In this document: positions 1 through 7,756 of the stretch, piece after piece | How positions within the stretch are numbered: position 1 is the stretch's first letter | Layout of the letters: the number at the start of each line of letters is the position of its first letter | Notes under the pieces: generated by a model | The model's database searches: none | Told to the model about the DNA's origin: nothing | The model's input: only the letters and a program-made list of their open reading frames with translations | Translations under genes and position numbers: made by a program | Assembly (NCBI RefSeq): GCF_021725675.1 | Contig: NZ_JAKJPO010000001.1 | Location: 1,178,001-1,242,000 of the forward strand | DNA from: Marilutibacter chinensis | GTDB lineage: Bacteria > Pseudomonadota > Gammaproteobacteria > Xanthomonadales > Xanthomonadaceae | Direction of reading: 5' to 3' | Length of the DNA: 64,000 nucleotides

Positions 1-876
1 TCGCAGCGGCAACTCCAGCGGCTGGTCCAGCGTGTGCTCGACATGGCGGATCCCGGCAGCGTCGAACCGCGCCTTCGTCTCACGGCGCGCCGCACCGAAA
101 CGCCGCAGGAACTCCTCGCGCAGCGCGGGGCCGTCGCCGAGCAGTTCCTCGCCGGTTTCCGGATCGCGGAACCGGCGACCGTCGCGGAACGGAAAATCGC
201 GTTCGGCGACCGTCAACAGCCGGATCGCCAGCACCTCGCGACCGGCCGCCGCGAACCGTTCGGCCAGCGCGATGCCATCCCCGTCCAGGCAGTCGCCGAT
301 CAGCACGACCATGTCGTCCACGGCGATGCGCTCCCACACCGGCAGCAACCGCTCCGCATCCGGGAAGCGGCCGCCGGCGGCGGTTTCGTGCAGGACCCAC
401 TGCAGCCGGTCGCGATGACGCGGACCGGAGCCGGGCGGTACCAGCCGGATGCCGTCCTCGTGCAGCACGACCAGGCCGCTGCTGTCGTGCTGCTGCAGCG
501 CGATCTCGGCGATGCAGGCGGCCAATCCACGGGCAGCATGCATGCGGGTGCGCTCCGGCGCGGTCTCGTCGGCCTGTCCCATCGACGCGCTGGCGTCCAG
601 CAGCAGCCACACGGTGAGCGGGCTCTCGCGTTCGGCCTCGCGGACGAAGAAACGGTCGCTGCGCGCATACAGCTTCCAGTCGATCTGGCGCGGTTCGTCG
701 CCCTGTTCGTAGGGCCGGTACTGCGAGAACTCCAGGCCGCTGCCGCGGCTGCGGCTGGCATGCATGCCCAGTCCGCGTGCGCCCGCGGCGCGGCGCGGCA
801 CGATCCGCAGCTCGCGCAGCCGGGCACGCAACTGCGGCGGAATCAGCTGTGGCACCGGCTGCTGCACCGCGATCAC
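1..876 (-). CDS. DUF58 domain protein (partial, runs off left edge)
   Basis: 292 codons are visible and the 3' end lies outside the window. Residues about 46-69 carry the DUF58 signature (GSGLEFSQYR, then EQGDEPRQIDW), followed by a von Willebrand-like segment with DASASMG at about 94-100. I chose the GTG at 876 because it lies 4 bases after the MoxR stop and there is no better upstream start. No membrane segment is visible. DUF58 proteins are typical partners of MoxR ATPases in BatA/aerotolerance-type operons and probably act as scaffold or substrate-binding partners at the membrane. The exact role here is unknown; family membership is secure. Confidence 0.85.
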   Translation of the reverse strand, partial: MIAVQQPVPQLIPPQLRARLRELRIVPRRAAGARGLGMHASRSRGSGLEFSQYRPYEQGDEPRQIDWKLYARSDRFFVREAERESPLTVWLLLDASASMGQADETAPERTRMHAARGLAACIAEIALQQHDSSGLVVLHEDGIRLVPPGSGPRHRDRLQWVLHETAAGGRFPDAERLLPVWERIAVDDMVVLIGDCLDGDGIALAERFAAAGREVLAIRLLTVAERDFPFRDGRRFRDPETGEELLGDGPALREEFLRRFGAARRETKARFDAAGIRHVEHTLDQPLELPLR

Positions 877-880
877 CGGT

Positions 881-1876
881 TCAGGCGGCGGGCAGCGGCA
901 AGTCGCGCAGCAACGCGGCGACCACCTCGTCGGCGGTCACCTGCTCGGCCTCCGCCGCGAACGACAGCAGCAACCGGTGCCGCATCACCGGCGCGGCCAG
1001 CGCGGCGACGTCCTCGCGGGTCGCGGCCAGCCTGCCGTGCAGCAGCGCGCGCGCCTTCGACGCCAGTACCAGCGACTGGCCCGCGCGCGGGCCGGCACCC
1101 CATCGCACGAAGCGCCTGACCGTCTCCGGTGCATCCTCCGCCGGACGTGTCGCGCGGACCAGGCGGTTGATCCAGCGCATCAGGTCGTCGCCGACATGCA
1201 CCTCGCGCACCATCGCCTGCAGTGCGAGCACCTGCTCGCCATCCATCACCTGCGGCACCTCGACGACATGGGATCCGGTGGTCTGCTCCAGGATCGCGCG
1301 CTCCTCGTCTTCGTCCGGATAGTCGACCCGTATCTGCAGCAGGAAGCGATCCAGCTGGGCTTCGGGCAACGGATAGGTACCGGCCTGTTCGATCGGGTTC
1401 TGCGTCGCCAGCACGAAGAACGGCGCCGGCAACTCGTGGGTCGTGCCGGCATAGCTGACCGTGTGCTCCTGCATCGCCTCCAGCAACGCGGCCTGGGTCT
1501 TGGGCGGAGTACGGTTGAGCTCGTCGGCCAGCAGCAGGTTGGTGAACACCGGTCCGCGCTGGAAACGGAAACGACGGTGGCCGGTGCCGTGGTCCTCTTC
1601 AAGCAGCTCGGTACCGAGCAGGTCGCTGGGCATCAGGTCCGGGGTGAACTGCACGCGTCGGAACTGCAGCCGCATCGCCCGGCCCAGCGTGCGTACCAGC
1701 AGGGTCTTGCCGAGACCCGGCACGCCCTCGAGCAGGCAATGGCCGCCGGCGAGCAGACCGACCAGCAGTTGCTCGACGACCTCGGCCTGGCCGACGATGG
1801 CACGGGCGATCGCGTCGCGCAGCTTGTCGAGCCCGGCGATACGGGTCTGGATGTCGGATTCGGTGATGTCGTTCAT
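881..1876 (-). CDS. MoxR-family AAA+ ATPase
   Basis: 331 residues, normal length for the family. Walker A GVPGLGKT is at 51-58, Walker B LLLADE at about 114-119 with ELNR following, and the sensor-like ATQNP at about 157-161. MoxR proteins are cytoplasmic AAA+ chaperones that mature or remodel protein complexes together with DUF58/VWA partners. Here the DUF58 gene starts 4 bases downstream, so the two are surely co-transcribed. The DUF4159 and TldD/TldE genes upstream lie on the same strand after a 174-base gap. The target complex is not identifiable from sequence. Confidence 0.93.
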   Translation of the reverse strand: MNDITESDIQTRIAGLDKLRDAIARAIVGQAEVVEQLLVGLLAGGHCLLEGVPGLGKTLLVRTLGRAMRLQFRRVQFTPDLMPSDLLGTELLEEDHGTGHRRFRFQRGPVFTNLLLADELNRTPPKTQAALLEAMQEHTVSYAGTTHELPAPFFVLATQNPIEQAGTYPLPEAQLDRFLLQIRVDYPDEDEERAILEQTTGSHVVEVPQVMDGEQVLALQAMVREVHVGDDLMRWINRLVRATRPAEDAPETVRRFVRWGAGPRAGQSLVLASKARALLHGRLAATREDVAALAAPVMRHRLLLSFAAEAEQVTADEVVAALLRDLPLPAA

Positions 1877-2050
1877 GGGGGGAGTTCAGTTCCTGCGGGG
1901 AAGCCGGCGCCATCCCTTTGCGCGATACGCCGTGAACACGGCCATGCTGGTTCTTCCGCAACATCCCTGTTGCGCAGCACCGCGCAACGGGATGGCCACC
2001 GGCTTCCGGATGATCGGCTGGCACTCATGGAAAAGCGGAAGACTGCCCTG

Positions 2051-2758
2051 TCATGCCGTCAACGCATACATGACGATGTTGACCGCGAACTTCGTGTTGT
2101 CCTCGGCCAGGAAGCGCTTGTTGCGCCAGTCGTAGTCCCATTCGCAGCCGTAGTCCTTGTTGCTGTAGAGCACGCCGAGCCGGCCGTCGATCTCGATGCC
2201 CTTCAGATAGTCGTGGACGAGGTCGTCGCCCCAGCCGTTGAGCTCGAAGCCGGTCGCCGGCGGACCGTCCGGGAACCGGAAAAAGCTGCGGTAGAGCGCA
2301 TGATCGTTCGGCAGCCTGCGCAGGGCATCGGGACCGAAGATCGAATGCATCTGCCGCTCGAACGACTTCGCGAACAGGCCGTCGATGTCGTGGTTGCAGT
2401 CGTCGACGAAGACGAAGCCGCCGTTGCGCACGTAGCGCTCGAAATTGCGCCGCTCGGCGGGATTGAAATCGACCAGCTTGTGCCCGGCCAGGTAGCAGAA
2501 CGGCGCGAGCAGCATCTTCGGATCGGCCAGGTCGACCACGTGCTCCTCCGGATCGACGCGCAGGCCCGTGTAGTCGATCAGCGAGGTGATCAGGTTGGAC
2601 GGCATCCGCGCGTCCACGTCCCAGTCGCCGGAATCGTAGCGCAGACGGGTGAACCAGAAATCGTAGCCGACCGCCGCGGACGCCACGCGAAGCGGCGTCG
2701 CCAGCCACGCGCCGGCGATGCCGCCTGCCAGCAGCCGCAGGAACCCGGCGCGGTTCAT
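2051..2758 (-). CDS. DUF4159 domain protein, exported
   Basis: 235 residues. The N-terminus (MNRAGFLRLL, then a hydrophobic stretch to about residue 28 ending in VASA) is a signal peptide that resembles a Tat signal in which the first arginine of the pair has become asparagine. The rest is one DUF4159 domain, a family with a glutamine-amidotransferase-like fold usually found beside MoxR, DUF58 and BatA genes. Motifs such as FVFVDDCNHD and a Trp-rich C-terminal half are visible. It starts 19 bases after the TldE-type gene, so it is probably in that operon. Function is unknown; an accessory envelope role is inferred from neighbours. Confidence 0.85.
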   Translation of the reverse strand: MNRAGFLRLLAGGIAGAWLATPLRVASAAVGYDFWFTRLRYDSGDWDVDARMPSNLITSLIDYTGLRVDPEEHVVDLADPKMLLAPFCYLAGHKLVDFNPAERRNFERYVRNGGFVFVDDCNHDIDGLFAKSFERQMHSIFGPDALRRLPNDHALYRSFFRFPDGPPATGFELNGWGDDLVHDYLKGIEIDGRLGVLYSNKDYGCEWDYDWRNKRFLAEDNTKFAVNIVMYALTA

Positions 2759-2777
2759 GTCCCTGCGGGTGCCATCG

Positions 2778-4112
2778 TCACACCGCGTCGGAGAGCGAGG
2801 TGAAGGTGAAGTCGCGCAGCCTCATCGGCGGCAGCAGCATCACCAGGCTGGACTCGTCGCCCGCCACCCGCACCGGCCGACCGAGCTCGTCGATGTTGTT
2901 GAGCATGATCACCGGCGACTCGTTGAAGCGGAAGTTCTTCACCGGATGCCTGATCTCGCCATTCTCGATGTAGAAGGTGCCGTCGCGGGTCAGGCCTGTC
3001 AGCAGCACGGTCTGGGGATCGACCATGCGGATGTACCAGGTGCGGGTGACCAGGATGCCGCGGTCGGTACCGGCGATCAGTTCGGCGGTGGACTTGTCGC
3101 CGCCGGCCATCAGCAGGTTGCCGGGCTGGCCGACCGCGCGCTTGCCCTTCTCCTTCGCCCAGTAGCGCGAATAATTGAGGGCCACCACCTTGCCGTTCTC
3201 GATGATCGGCATGCGCTCGCGCGGCAGGCCTTCCTCGTCCCATGGCATCACCGGCGCCTCGTCGCTCCAGGGATCGGCGATGACGTTCACGCGCGGATCG
3301 TAGACCTGCTCGCCGAGCTTGTTGCCGCCGCCCTGCCTGGAAAGGAAGCTGCGCCCCTCGTCGGCGGCGCGGGCGTCGAAGAAATTCATCATGAAGGACA
3401 CCAGACCGGCGACCGCCGCCGGCTCCAGGATCACCGTGTACTTGCCGGGCTCCAGCGCCTTGGCCTGCGCCGAAGCGCTGGCCTTGCGCATCGCCACCCG
3501 CACGTCGCGGTCGGCATCGAATTCACTGGCATCCCTTACGCTGCGGCCGACCCACCCCGACCCCTGGCCGTCCTCGGTGCGGACGGTGCAGGTGTAATTG
3601 AAACCGGTGCCCTTCTGGTACCCGAAATTGCCGTTGCTGTTGGCGAAGGCGACGAAGCGCCTGGAATCGACCAGGAAGCCGGCGGCGACCAGATCCTCCT
3701 CCCGGCAAGGGCCGATCGAATCCGCGGCCACCTGGGCACGGAATTCCGGCGTGATCGCCGCGGTGGATTCGCTCCAGGTCCGGCTGGGCCTGTACTGCTG
3801 CTTGCCGATCGCCGGCATGAACTCCGGATTCTCGGGCGCGAGCCGGGCCAGGTCCTCGGCGCGCCGCACCACACGCTCCAGCGCGGCATCGTCGAACTCG
3901 TTGATCGTGGCGACGCCGACGCGCTTGCCGAACGCGACCTGCACGGCCAGTTCGACGTCAGCCACGATCCCGCTGGTCGACACGCTGTTGAGAGCGAACC
4001 GGATGTTGCCTTCGGTCGCCCCGGCGAGCGTCGCGGTGCACTCGTCGGCCTTCGACAGGGCGATCACCTTGTCCAGGATGGCCTTGGCTTTCTCTTCGGT
4101 GAAGATGGTCAT
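2778..4112 (-). CDS. TldE/PmbA-type subunit of a TldD/TldE-like metalloprotease
   Basis: 444 residues, TldD/PmbA family. There is no HExxxH motif, so this is the non-catalytic TldE-type subunit, which in characterised members (E. coli TldE with TldD) forms a heterodimer that digests unfolded peptides and matures microcin B17. No signal peptide is visible (it begins MTIFTEEKAK), whereas both TldD partners upstream carry twin-arginine signals. It starts 24 bases after the first TldD gene and precedes the DUF4159 gene by 19 bases. A ribosome site (AGGAGA) lies before the ATG. Family assignment is firm; the partner relation is inferred from order. Confidence 0.9.
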   Translation of the reverse strand: MTIFTEEKAKAILDKVIALSKADECTATLAGATEGNIRFALNSVSTSGIVADVELAVQVAFGKRVGVATINEFDDAALERVVRRAEDLARLAPENPEFMPAIGKQQYRPSRTWSESTAAITPEFRAQVAADSIGPCREEDLVAAGFLVDSRRFVAFANSNGNFGYQKGTGFNYTCTVRTEDGQGSGWVGRSVRDASEFDADRDVRVAMRKASASAQAKALEPGKYTVILEPAAVAGLVSFMMNFFDARAADEGRSFLSRQGGGNKLGEQVYDPRVNVIADPWSDEAPVMPWDEEGLPRERMPIIENGKVVALNYSRYWAKEKGKRAVGQPGNLLMAGGDKSTAELIAGTDRGILVTRTWYIRMVDPQTVLLTGLTRDGTFYIENGEIRHPVKNFRFNESPVIMLNNIDELGRPVRVAGDESSLVMLLPPMRLRDFTFTSLSDAV

Positions 4113-4136
4113 GGTCTGATGTTCTCCTGGAGCCGG

Positions 4137-5771
4137 TCAGCCGAGCGAGCGGGCGGTGTTGATCACGTTGATGCCGTTGAAGCGCGCGGTCGCCGAACCG
4201 TGCGAGACCGCCGACACCTGGCTGGGCTGGCCCTTGCCGTCGAAGAACGAACCACCGAGGCGGTAGTCGCTCTCGTCGCAGATCGCCACGCAGGCGTTCC
4301 AGAACTCCGGCGTGCGGATCTGATAGGCGACGTCCTCGATCATGCCGGCGATCTCGCCGTTCCTGATCTCGTAGAACAGCTGCCCGCCGAATTGCGCGTT
4401 GTAGCGCTGCTGGTCGATCGAGAAGGAGCCGTCGCCGATGATGTAGATGCCGTTCTCGACGTCGCCGATCATCTCCGCCACGCTCAGCTTTTCCTTGCCG
4501 GCGGCCAGCGACACGTTCGGCATGCGCTGGAACTGCACGCTCGACCACGAGTCCGCGTAACAGCAGCCGTCGGATTCGGTCTTGCCGAGGATGTGCGCCT
4601 GGTCGCGGATGGTCTGGTAGTCGACCAGCCTGCCTTCCCTGATCAGGTCCCAGCGCTTGCACTTGACGCCCTCGTCGTCGTACGCGACCGCGCCGAGACT
4701 GCCAGGCTGGGTCTTGTCGGCGAACACGTTGACCTTGTCGCTGCCGTACTGGAAGCGCTGCTCGCGCTTGTCGAGCGTGGCGAAGCTGGTGCCGGCGTAG
4801 TTGGCCTCGTAGCCGAGCACGCGGTCGAGCTCCAGCGGGTGGCCGATCGATTCGTGGATCGTCAGCCAGGTATGCGACGGGTCCAGCACCAGGTCGTAGC
4901 GGCCGGGCTTGACCGACGGCGCCTTCAGCTTCTCGCGCGCCTGCTTCGCTGCCGCGATCGCATCCTCGCGCATGTCGTACGACATGCCGTAATTGACCAC
5001 GCCGTTGGGCGAGACCACCTTGCCGGAAGCATCGCCGTCCAGGTATTCGAAGCCCATGCCCATCGGCGAGGACAGGCCGTCGCGGGTGCGGAACTTGCCG
5101 CTGTCCTTGTCGATCGCGGTGACCGTCATCGGCGTCCAGATACGGTGCACGTCCTGGTCGATGTAGGAGCCGTCGGTGCTGGCGAAATACTTCTGCTCGT
5201 TGACCAGGAACAGCATCGAGTTGACGAAGCTGGCGCCGGCGGACATCGCGGCGGCGTTGACGTCCAGCAGCAGCTCGACCTTGTCCTTGACCGGCACCTC
5301 CATGGAGTTTCGGCGGATCGGCGTTCGCCAGGACACCTCGCCGACGCCCTTCACCGGCGCCAGCCGTACCGGCTCGCGCTGGACCTTCGCGTTGGCCTTG
5401 GCGATCGCCACCGCCTGCCGGGCCGCCTCGGCGGCGCCCTCCGCGGTCAGCGAGTTGGTCGCCGCGAAACCCCAGCTGCCGCCGGCAATCACGCGCACGC
5501 CGACGCCGGTCGACTCGGTGTTGACCACGTTCTGGACCTTGTCCTCGCGGGTGATCACGAACTGTCGCAGGTAGCGCCCGATGCGGACGTCGCAGTAGCT
5601 CGCGCCCGCGCCGGTGGCCGCATCCAGCGCGGCGTCGGCCAGTCCCTTCTTCAGCGCGGGATCGAAGACGGTGGTCAGTTCCTCGGCGGCGATCGCCTTG
5701 CCGAGCCAGGCCGGCAGTACCAGTCCGCCGAGTCCAAGGCCGCTCAGGGCCAGAAAGTCGCGTCGTTGCAA
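4137..5771 (-). CDS. TldD-type metalloprotease with Tat signal, copy 1
   Basis: 544 residues from a TTG start at 5771. This start is chosen over a longer ATG reading because it has a GGGAGAG ribosome site 5 bases upstream, puts the twin-arginine motif QRRDFLALSG at the very N-terminus, and gives exactly the length of the neighbouring paralogue. The zinc motif HExxxH is HESIGH at 306-311. TldD enzymes are metallopeptidases that work as a heterodimer with TldE. The Tat signal predicts export of the folded, zinc-loaded enzyme to the periplasm. A TTGACG-N17-AAGAAT promoter lies upstream. It is a tandem duplicate of the gene at 5950-7584, collinear without gaps through at least residue 320. Confidence 0.9.
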   Translation of the reverse strand: MQRRDFLALSGLGLGGLVLPAWLGKAIAAEELTTVFDPALKKGLADAALDAATGAGASYCDVRIGRYLRQFVITREDKVQNVVNTESTGVGVRVIAGGSWGFAATNSLTAEGAAEAARQAVAIAKANAKVQREPVRLAPVKGVGEVSWRTPIRRNSMEVPVKDKVELLLDVNAAAMSAGASFVNSMLFLVNEQKYFASTDGSYIDQDVHRIWTPMTVTAIDKDSGKFRTRDGLSSPMGMGFEYLDGDASGKVVSPNGVVNYGMSYDMREDAIAAAKQAREKLKAPSVKPGRYDLVLDPSHTWLTIHESIGHPLELDRVLGYEANYAGTSFATLDKREQRFQYGSDKVNVFADKTQPGSLGAVAYDDEGVKCKRWDLIREGRLVDYQTIRDQAHILGKTESDGCCYADSWSSVQFQRMPNVSLAAGKEKLSVAEMIGDVENGIYIIGDGSFSIDQQRYNAQFGGQLFYEIRNGEIAGMIEDVAYQIRTPEFWNACVAICDESDYRLGGSFFDGKGQPSQVSAVSHGSATARFNGINVINTARSLG

Positions 5772-5864
5772 GGCAGCTCTCCCGAAAGGGTGCCGCCGGC
5801 GCGAGGGCCGGGCAGCGGGGATGGAGGCGGGCGTTCGCGTGGCCGGACCACGCACAACGTCCCG

Positions 5865-5893
5865 ATTCTTGCCCCCGCCTGCAGGGGCGTCAA
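5865..5893 (-). promoter_or_regulatory. Predicted promoter of tldD copy 1 (TTGACG-N17-AAGAAT)
   Basis: On the minus strand TTGACG (5893-5888) is followed after exactly 17 bases by AAGAAT (5870-5865). The same hexamers and spacing occur upstream of the second TldD gene, which supports a real sigma-70-type promoter carried along in the duplication. The leader to the TTG start is about 90 bases. Confidence 0.55.
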
Positions 5894-5949
5894 ATGACTT
5901 TTGTCATGGACGCGCGAGCTTCCGGCACGAACGGTGCGACCGCAGCGGG

Positions 5950-7584
5950 TCAACCCAGGCTGCGCGCGGTGTTGATCACGCTGATGCCGTCGAAGCGCGC
6001 AGTGGCGGCGCCGTGCGAGACCGCCGACACCTGCGGCGGCTGGCCCTTGCCGTCGAAGAACGAACCGCCGAAGCGGAAGTCGCGTTCGTCGCAGATCGCC
6101 GAGCACGCGCCCCAGAACTCCGGAGTGCGTATCTGGTAGGCGACGTCCTCGATCATGCCGGCGATCTCGCCGTTCCTGATCTCGTAGAACAGCTGCCCGC
6201 CGAACTGCGCATTGTAGCGCTGCTGGTCGATCGAATAGGAGCCGCGCCCGTGGATGTAGATGCCGCGCTCCACGTCGCGGATCATCCCGGCCACGCTCAG
6301 TTCCTCCCGTCCCGGCGCCAGCGACACGTTCGGCATGCGCTGGAACTGCACGCTGGCCCATGAGTCCGCGTAGCTGCAGCCGTCGGACTCGCTCTTGCCG
6401 AGGATGTGGGCCTGATCGCGGGTGCACTGGTAATCGACCAGCACGCCGTCACGGACCAGGTCCCAGCGTTTCGTCTTCACGCCTTCGTCGTCGTAGCCGA
6501 CCGCTCCGAGGCTTCCGGGCTGGACGCGATCGGCGAAGAAGTTCACCCGCCCGCTGCCGTAGCGGTAGCCGGACTCGCGCTTGTCGAGGGTCGCGAAGCT
6601 GGTGCCGGCGTAGTTGGCCTCGTAGCCGAGCACGCGGTCCAGCTCCAGTGGATGGCCGACGTTTTCGTGGATGGTCAGGAACAGATGGGACGGATCCAGC
6701 ACCAGATCGTAGCGACCGGGCTTGACCGACGGCGCCTTCAGTTTCTCGCGTGCCTGCCTTGCCGCGGCGACCGCGTCCGCCCGCATGTCGTAGGAGCGGG
6801 CGTAGGCGACCAGGTCTCCCGGCAACTGCACCTGTCCGTCCGGATCGGCATCCATGAACTCGTAACCCATTCCCATCGGCGGCGACAGGCCGTCGCGGGT
6901 GCGGAACCTGCCGCTGGCCTTGTCGACCGCGGTGACGGTGAACGGCGCCCAGATGCGGTGCACGTCCTGATCGATGTAGGAACCGTCGGTGCTGGCGAAG
7001 TATTTCTGTTCGTTGACCAGGAACAGGCGCGAGGCGATGAAGTCCGCGCCGGCGTTCATCGCCGCCGCGTTCACGTCCAGCAGCAGTGCAGCCTTCTCGG
7101 CCACCGGCACGGTCATCGCGTTGCGACGGATCGGCGTGCGCCAGGACACCTCACCGACGCCCTTCACCGGCGCCAACCGCACCGGCTCGCGCTGGATCCC
7201 GGCGTTGGCCCGCGCGATCGCCAGCGCCTGCCGGACCGCCTGGACCACACCATCCCCGGACAACACGTGGGTCGCAGCGAAGCCCCAGGCGCCATCGACC
7301 AGCACCCGCACGCCGGCGCCGGTGGATTCGGTGTTGACGACATTCTCGACCTTGTCCTCGCGGGTCATCAGCGCCTGCCGCAGGTAGCGGCCAATGCGCA
7401 CGTCGCAGTACTCGGCGCCCGCTTCGACGGCGGCCGACAGGGCCGCGTCGGCGATCCCCTTCTTGAAGGCCGGCTCCAGCGTCGCAGCGAAGGTCTCGGC
7501 CGCGACCGCCCTGCCGCCGAGCCCGGGCAGGGCGAGCCCGCATGCGCCCAGCCCACCGAGGATGAGGAAATCGCGGCGATGCAA
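5950..7584 (-). CDS. TldD-type metalloprotease with Tat signal, copy 2
   Basis: 544 residues, ATG start, N-terminus MHRRDFLILGG with a twin-arginine motif and hydrophobic core to about residue 28. HENVGH at 306-311 is the HExxxH zinc site. It aligns without gaps to copy 1 over the first 320 residues, with long identical blocks (for example EKLKAPSVKPGRYDLVLDPS), so this is an in-place duplication. Only one TldE-type gene follows, so both enzymes probably share it, or copy 2 works alone. It has its own promoter of the same sequence type as copy 1. Substrate unknown. Confidence 0.9.
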   Translation of the reverse strand: MHRRDFLILGGLGACGLALPGLGGRAVAAETFAATLEPAFKKGIADAALSAAVEAGAEYCDVRIGRYLRQALMTREDKVENVVNTESTGAGVRVLVDGAWGFAATHVLSGDGVVQAVRQALAIARANAGIQREPVRLAPVKGVGEVSWRTPIRRNAMTVPVAEKAALLLDVNAAAMNAGADFIASRLFLVNEQKYFASTDGSYIDQDVHRIWAPFTVTAVDKASGRFRTRDGLSPPMGMGYEFMDADPDGQVQLPGDLVAYARSYDMRADAVAAARQAREKLKAPSVKPGRYDLVLDPSHLFLTIHENVGHPLELDRVLGYEANYAGTSFATLDKRESGYRYGSGRVNFFADRVQPGSLGAVGYDDEGVKTKRWDLVRDGVLVDYQCTRDQAHILGKSESDGCSYADSWASVQFQRMPNVSLAPGREELSVAGMIRDVERGIYIHGRGSYSIDQQRYNAQFGGQLFYEIRNGEIAGMIEDVAYQIRTPEFWGACSAICDERDFRFGGSFFDGKGQPPQVSAVSHGAATARFDGISVINTARSLG

Positions 7585-7631
7585 GACGTTCTCCGCAGCA
7601 GCCGGGCGGGACGCCGACCGATACCGTCCGG

Positions 7632-7660
7632 ATTCTTGCGGGTGCCGCCGGACCCGTCAA
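7632..7660 (-). promoter_or_regulatory. Predicted promoter of tldD copy 2 (TTGACG-N17-AAGAAT)
   Basis: On the minus strand TTGACG (7660-7655), a 17-base spacer and AAGAAT (7637-7632), identical in hexamers and spacing to the copy at 5865-5893. It lies about 45 bases before the ATG at 7584. The spacer sequences differ, so the hexamers look selectively kept. Confidence 0.55.
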
Positions 7661-7756
7661 ACCCACCAATGGCACGGTCGGCGCGGCATGCCGCCACCTC
7701 GCGCACGCGAACGGTATGCTTGACGCCTGCGCTCTGCACCACGTCCGGAGTCTCTC

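Noticed and set aside
2718-5897. 1059-codon open frame on the plus strand
   Set aside because: It lies antisense to the TldD, TldE and DUF4159 genes, has the composition of a GC-rich shadow frame (VDRG, RRHRR strings) and no family features.
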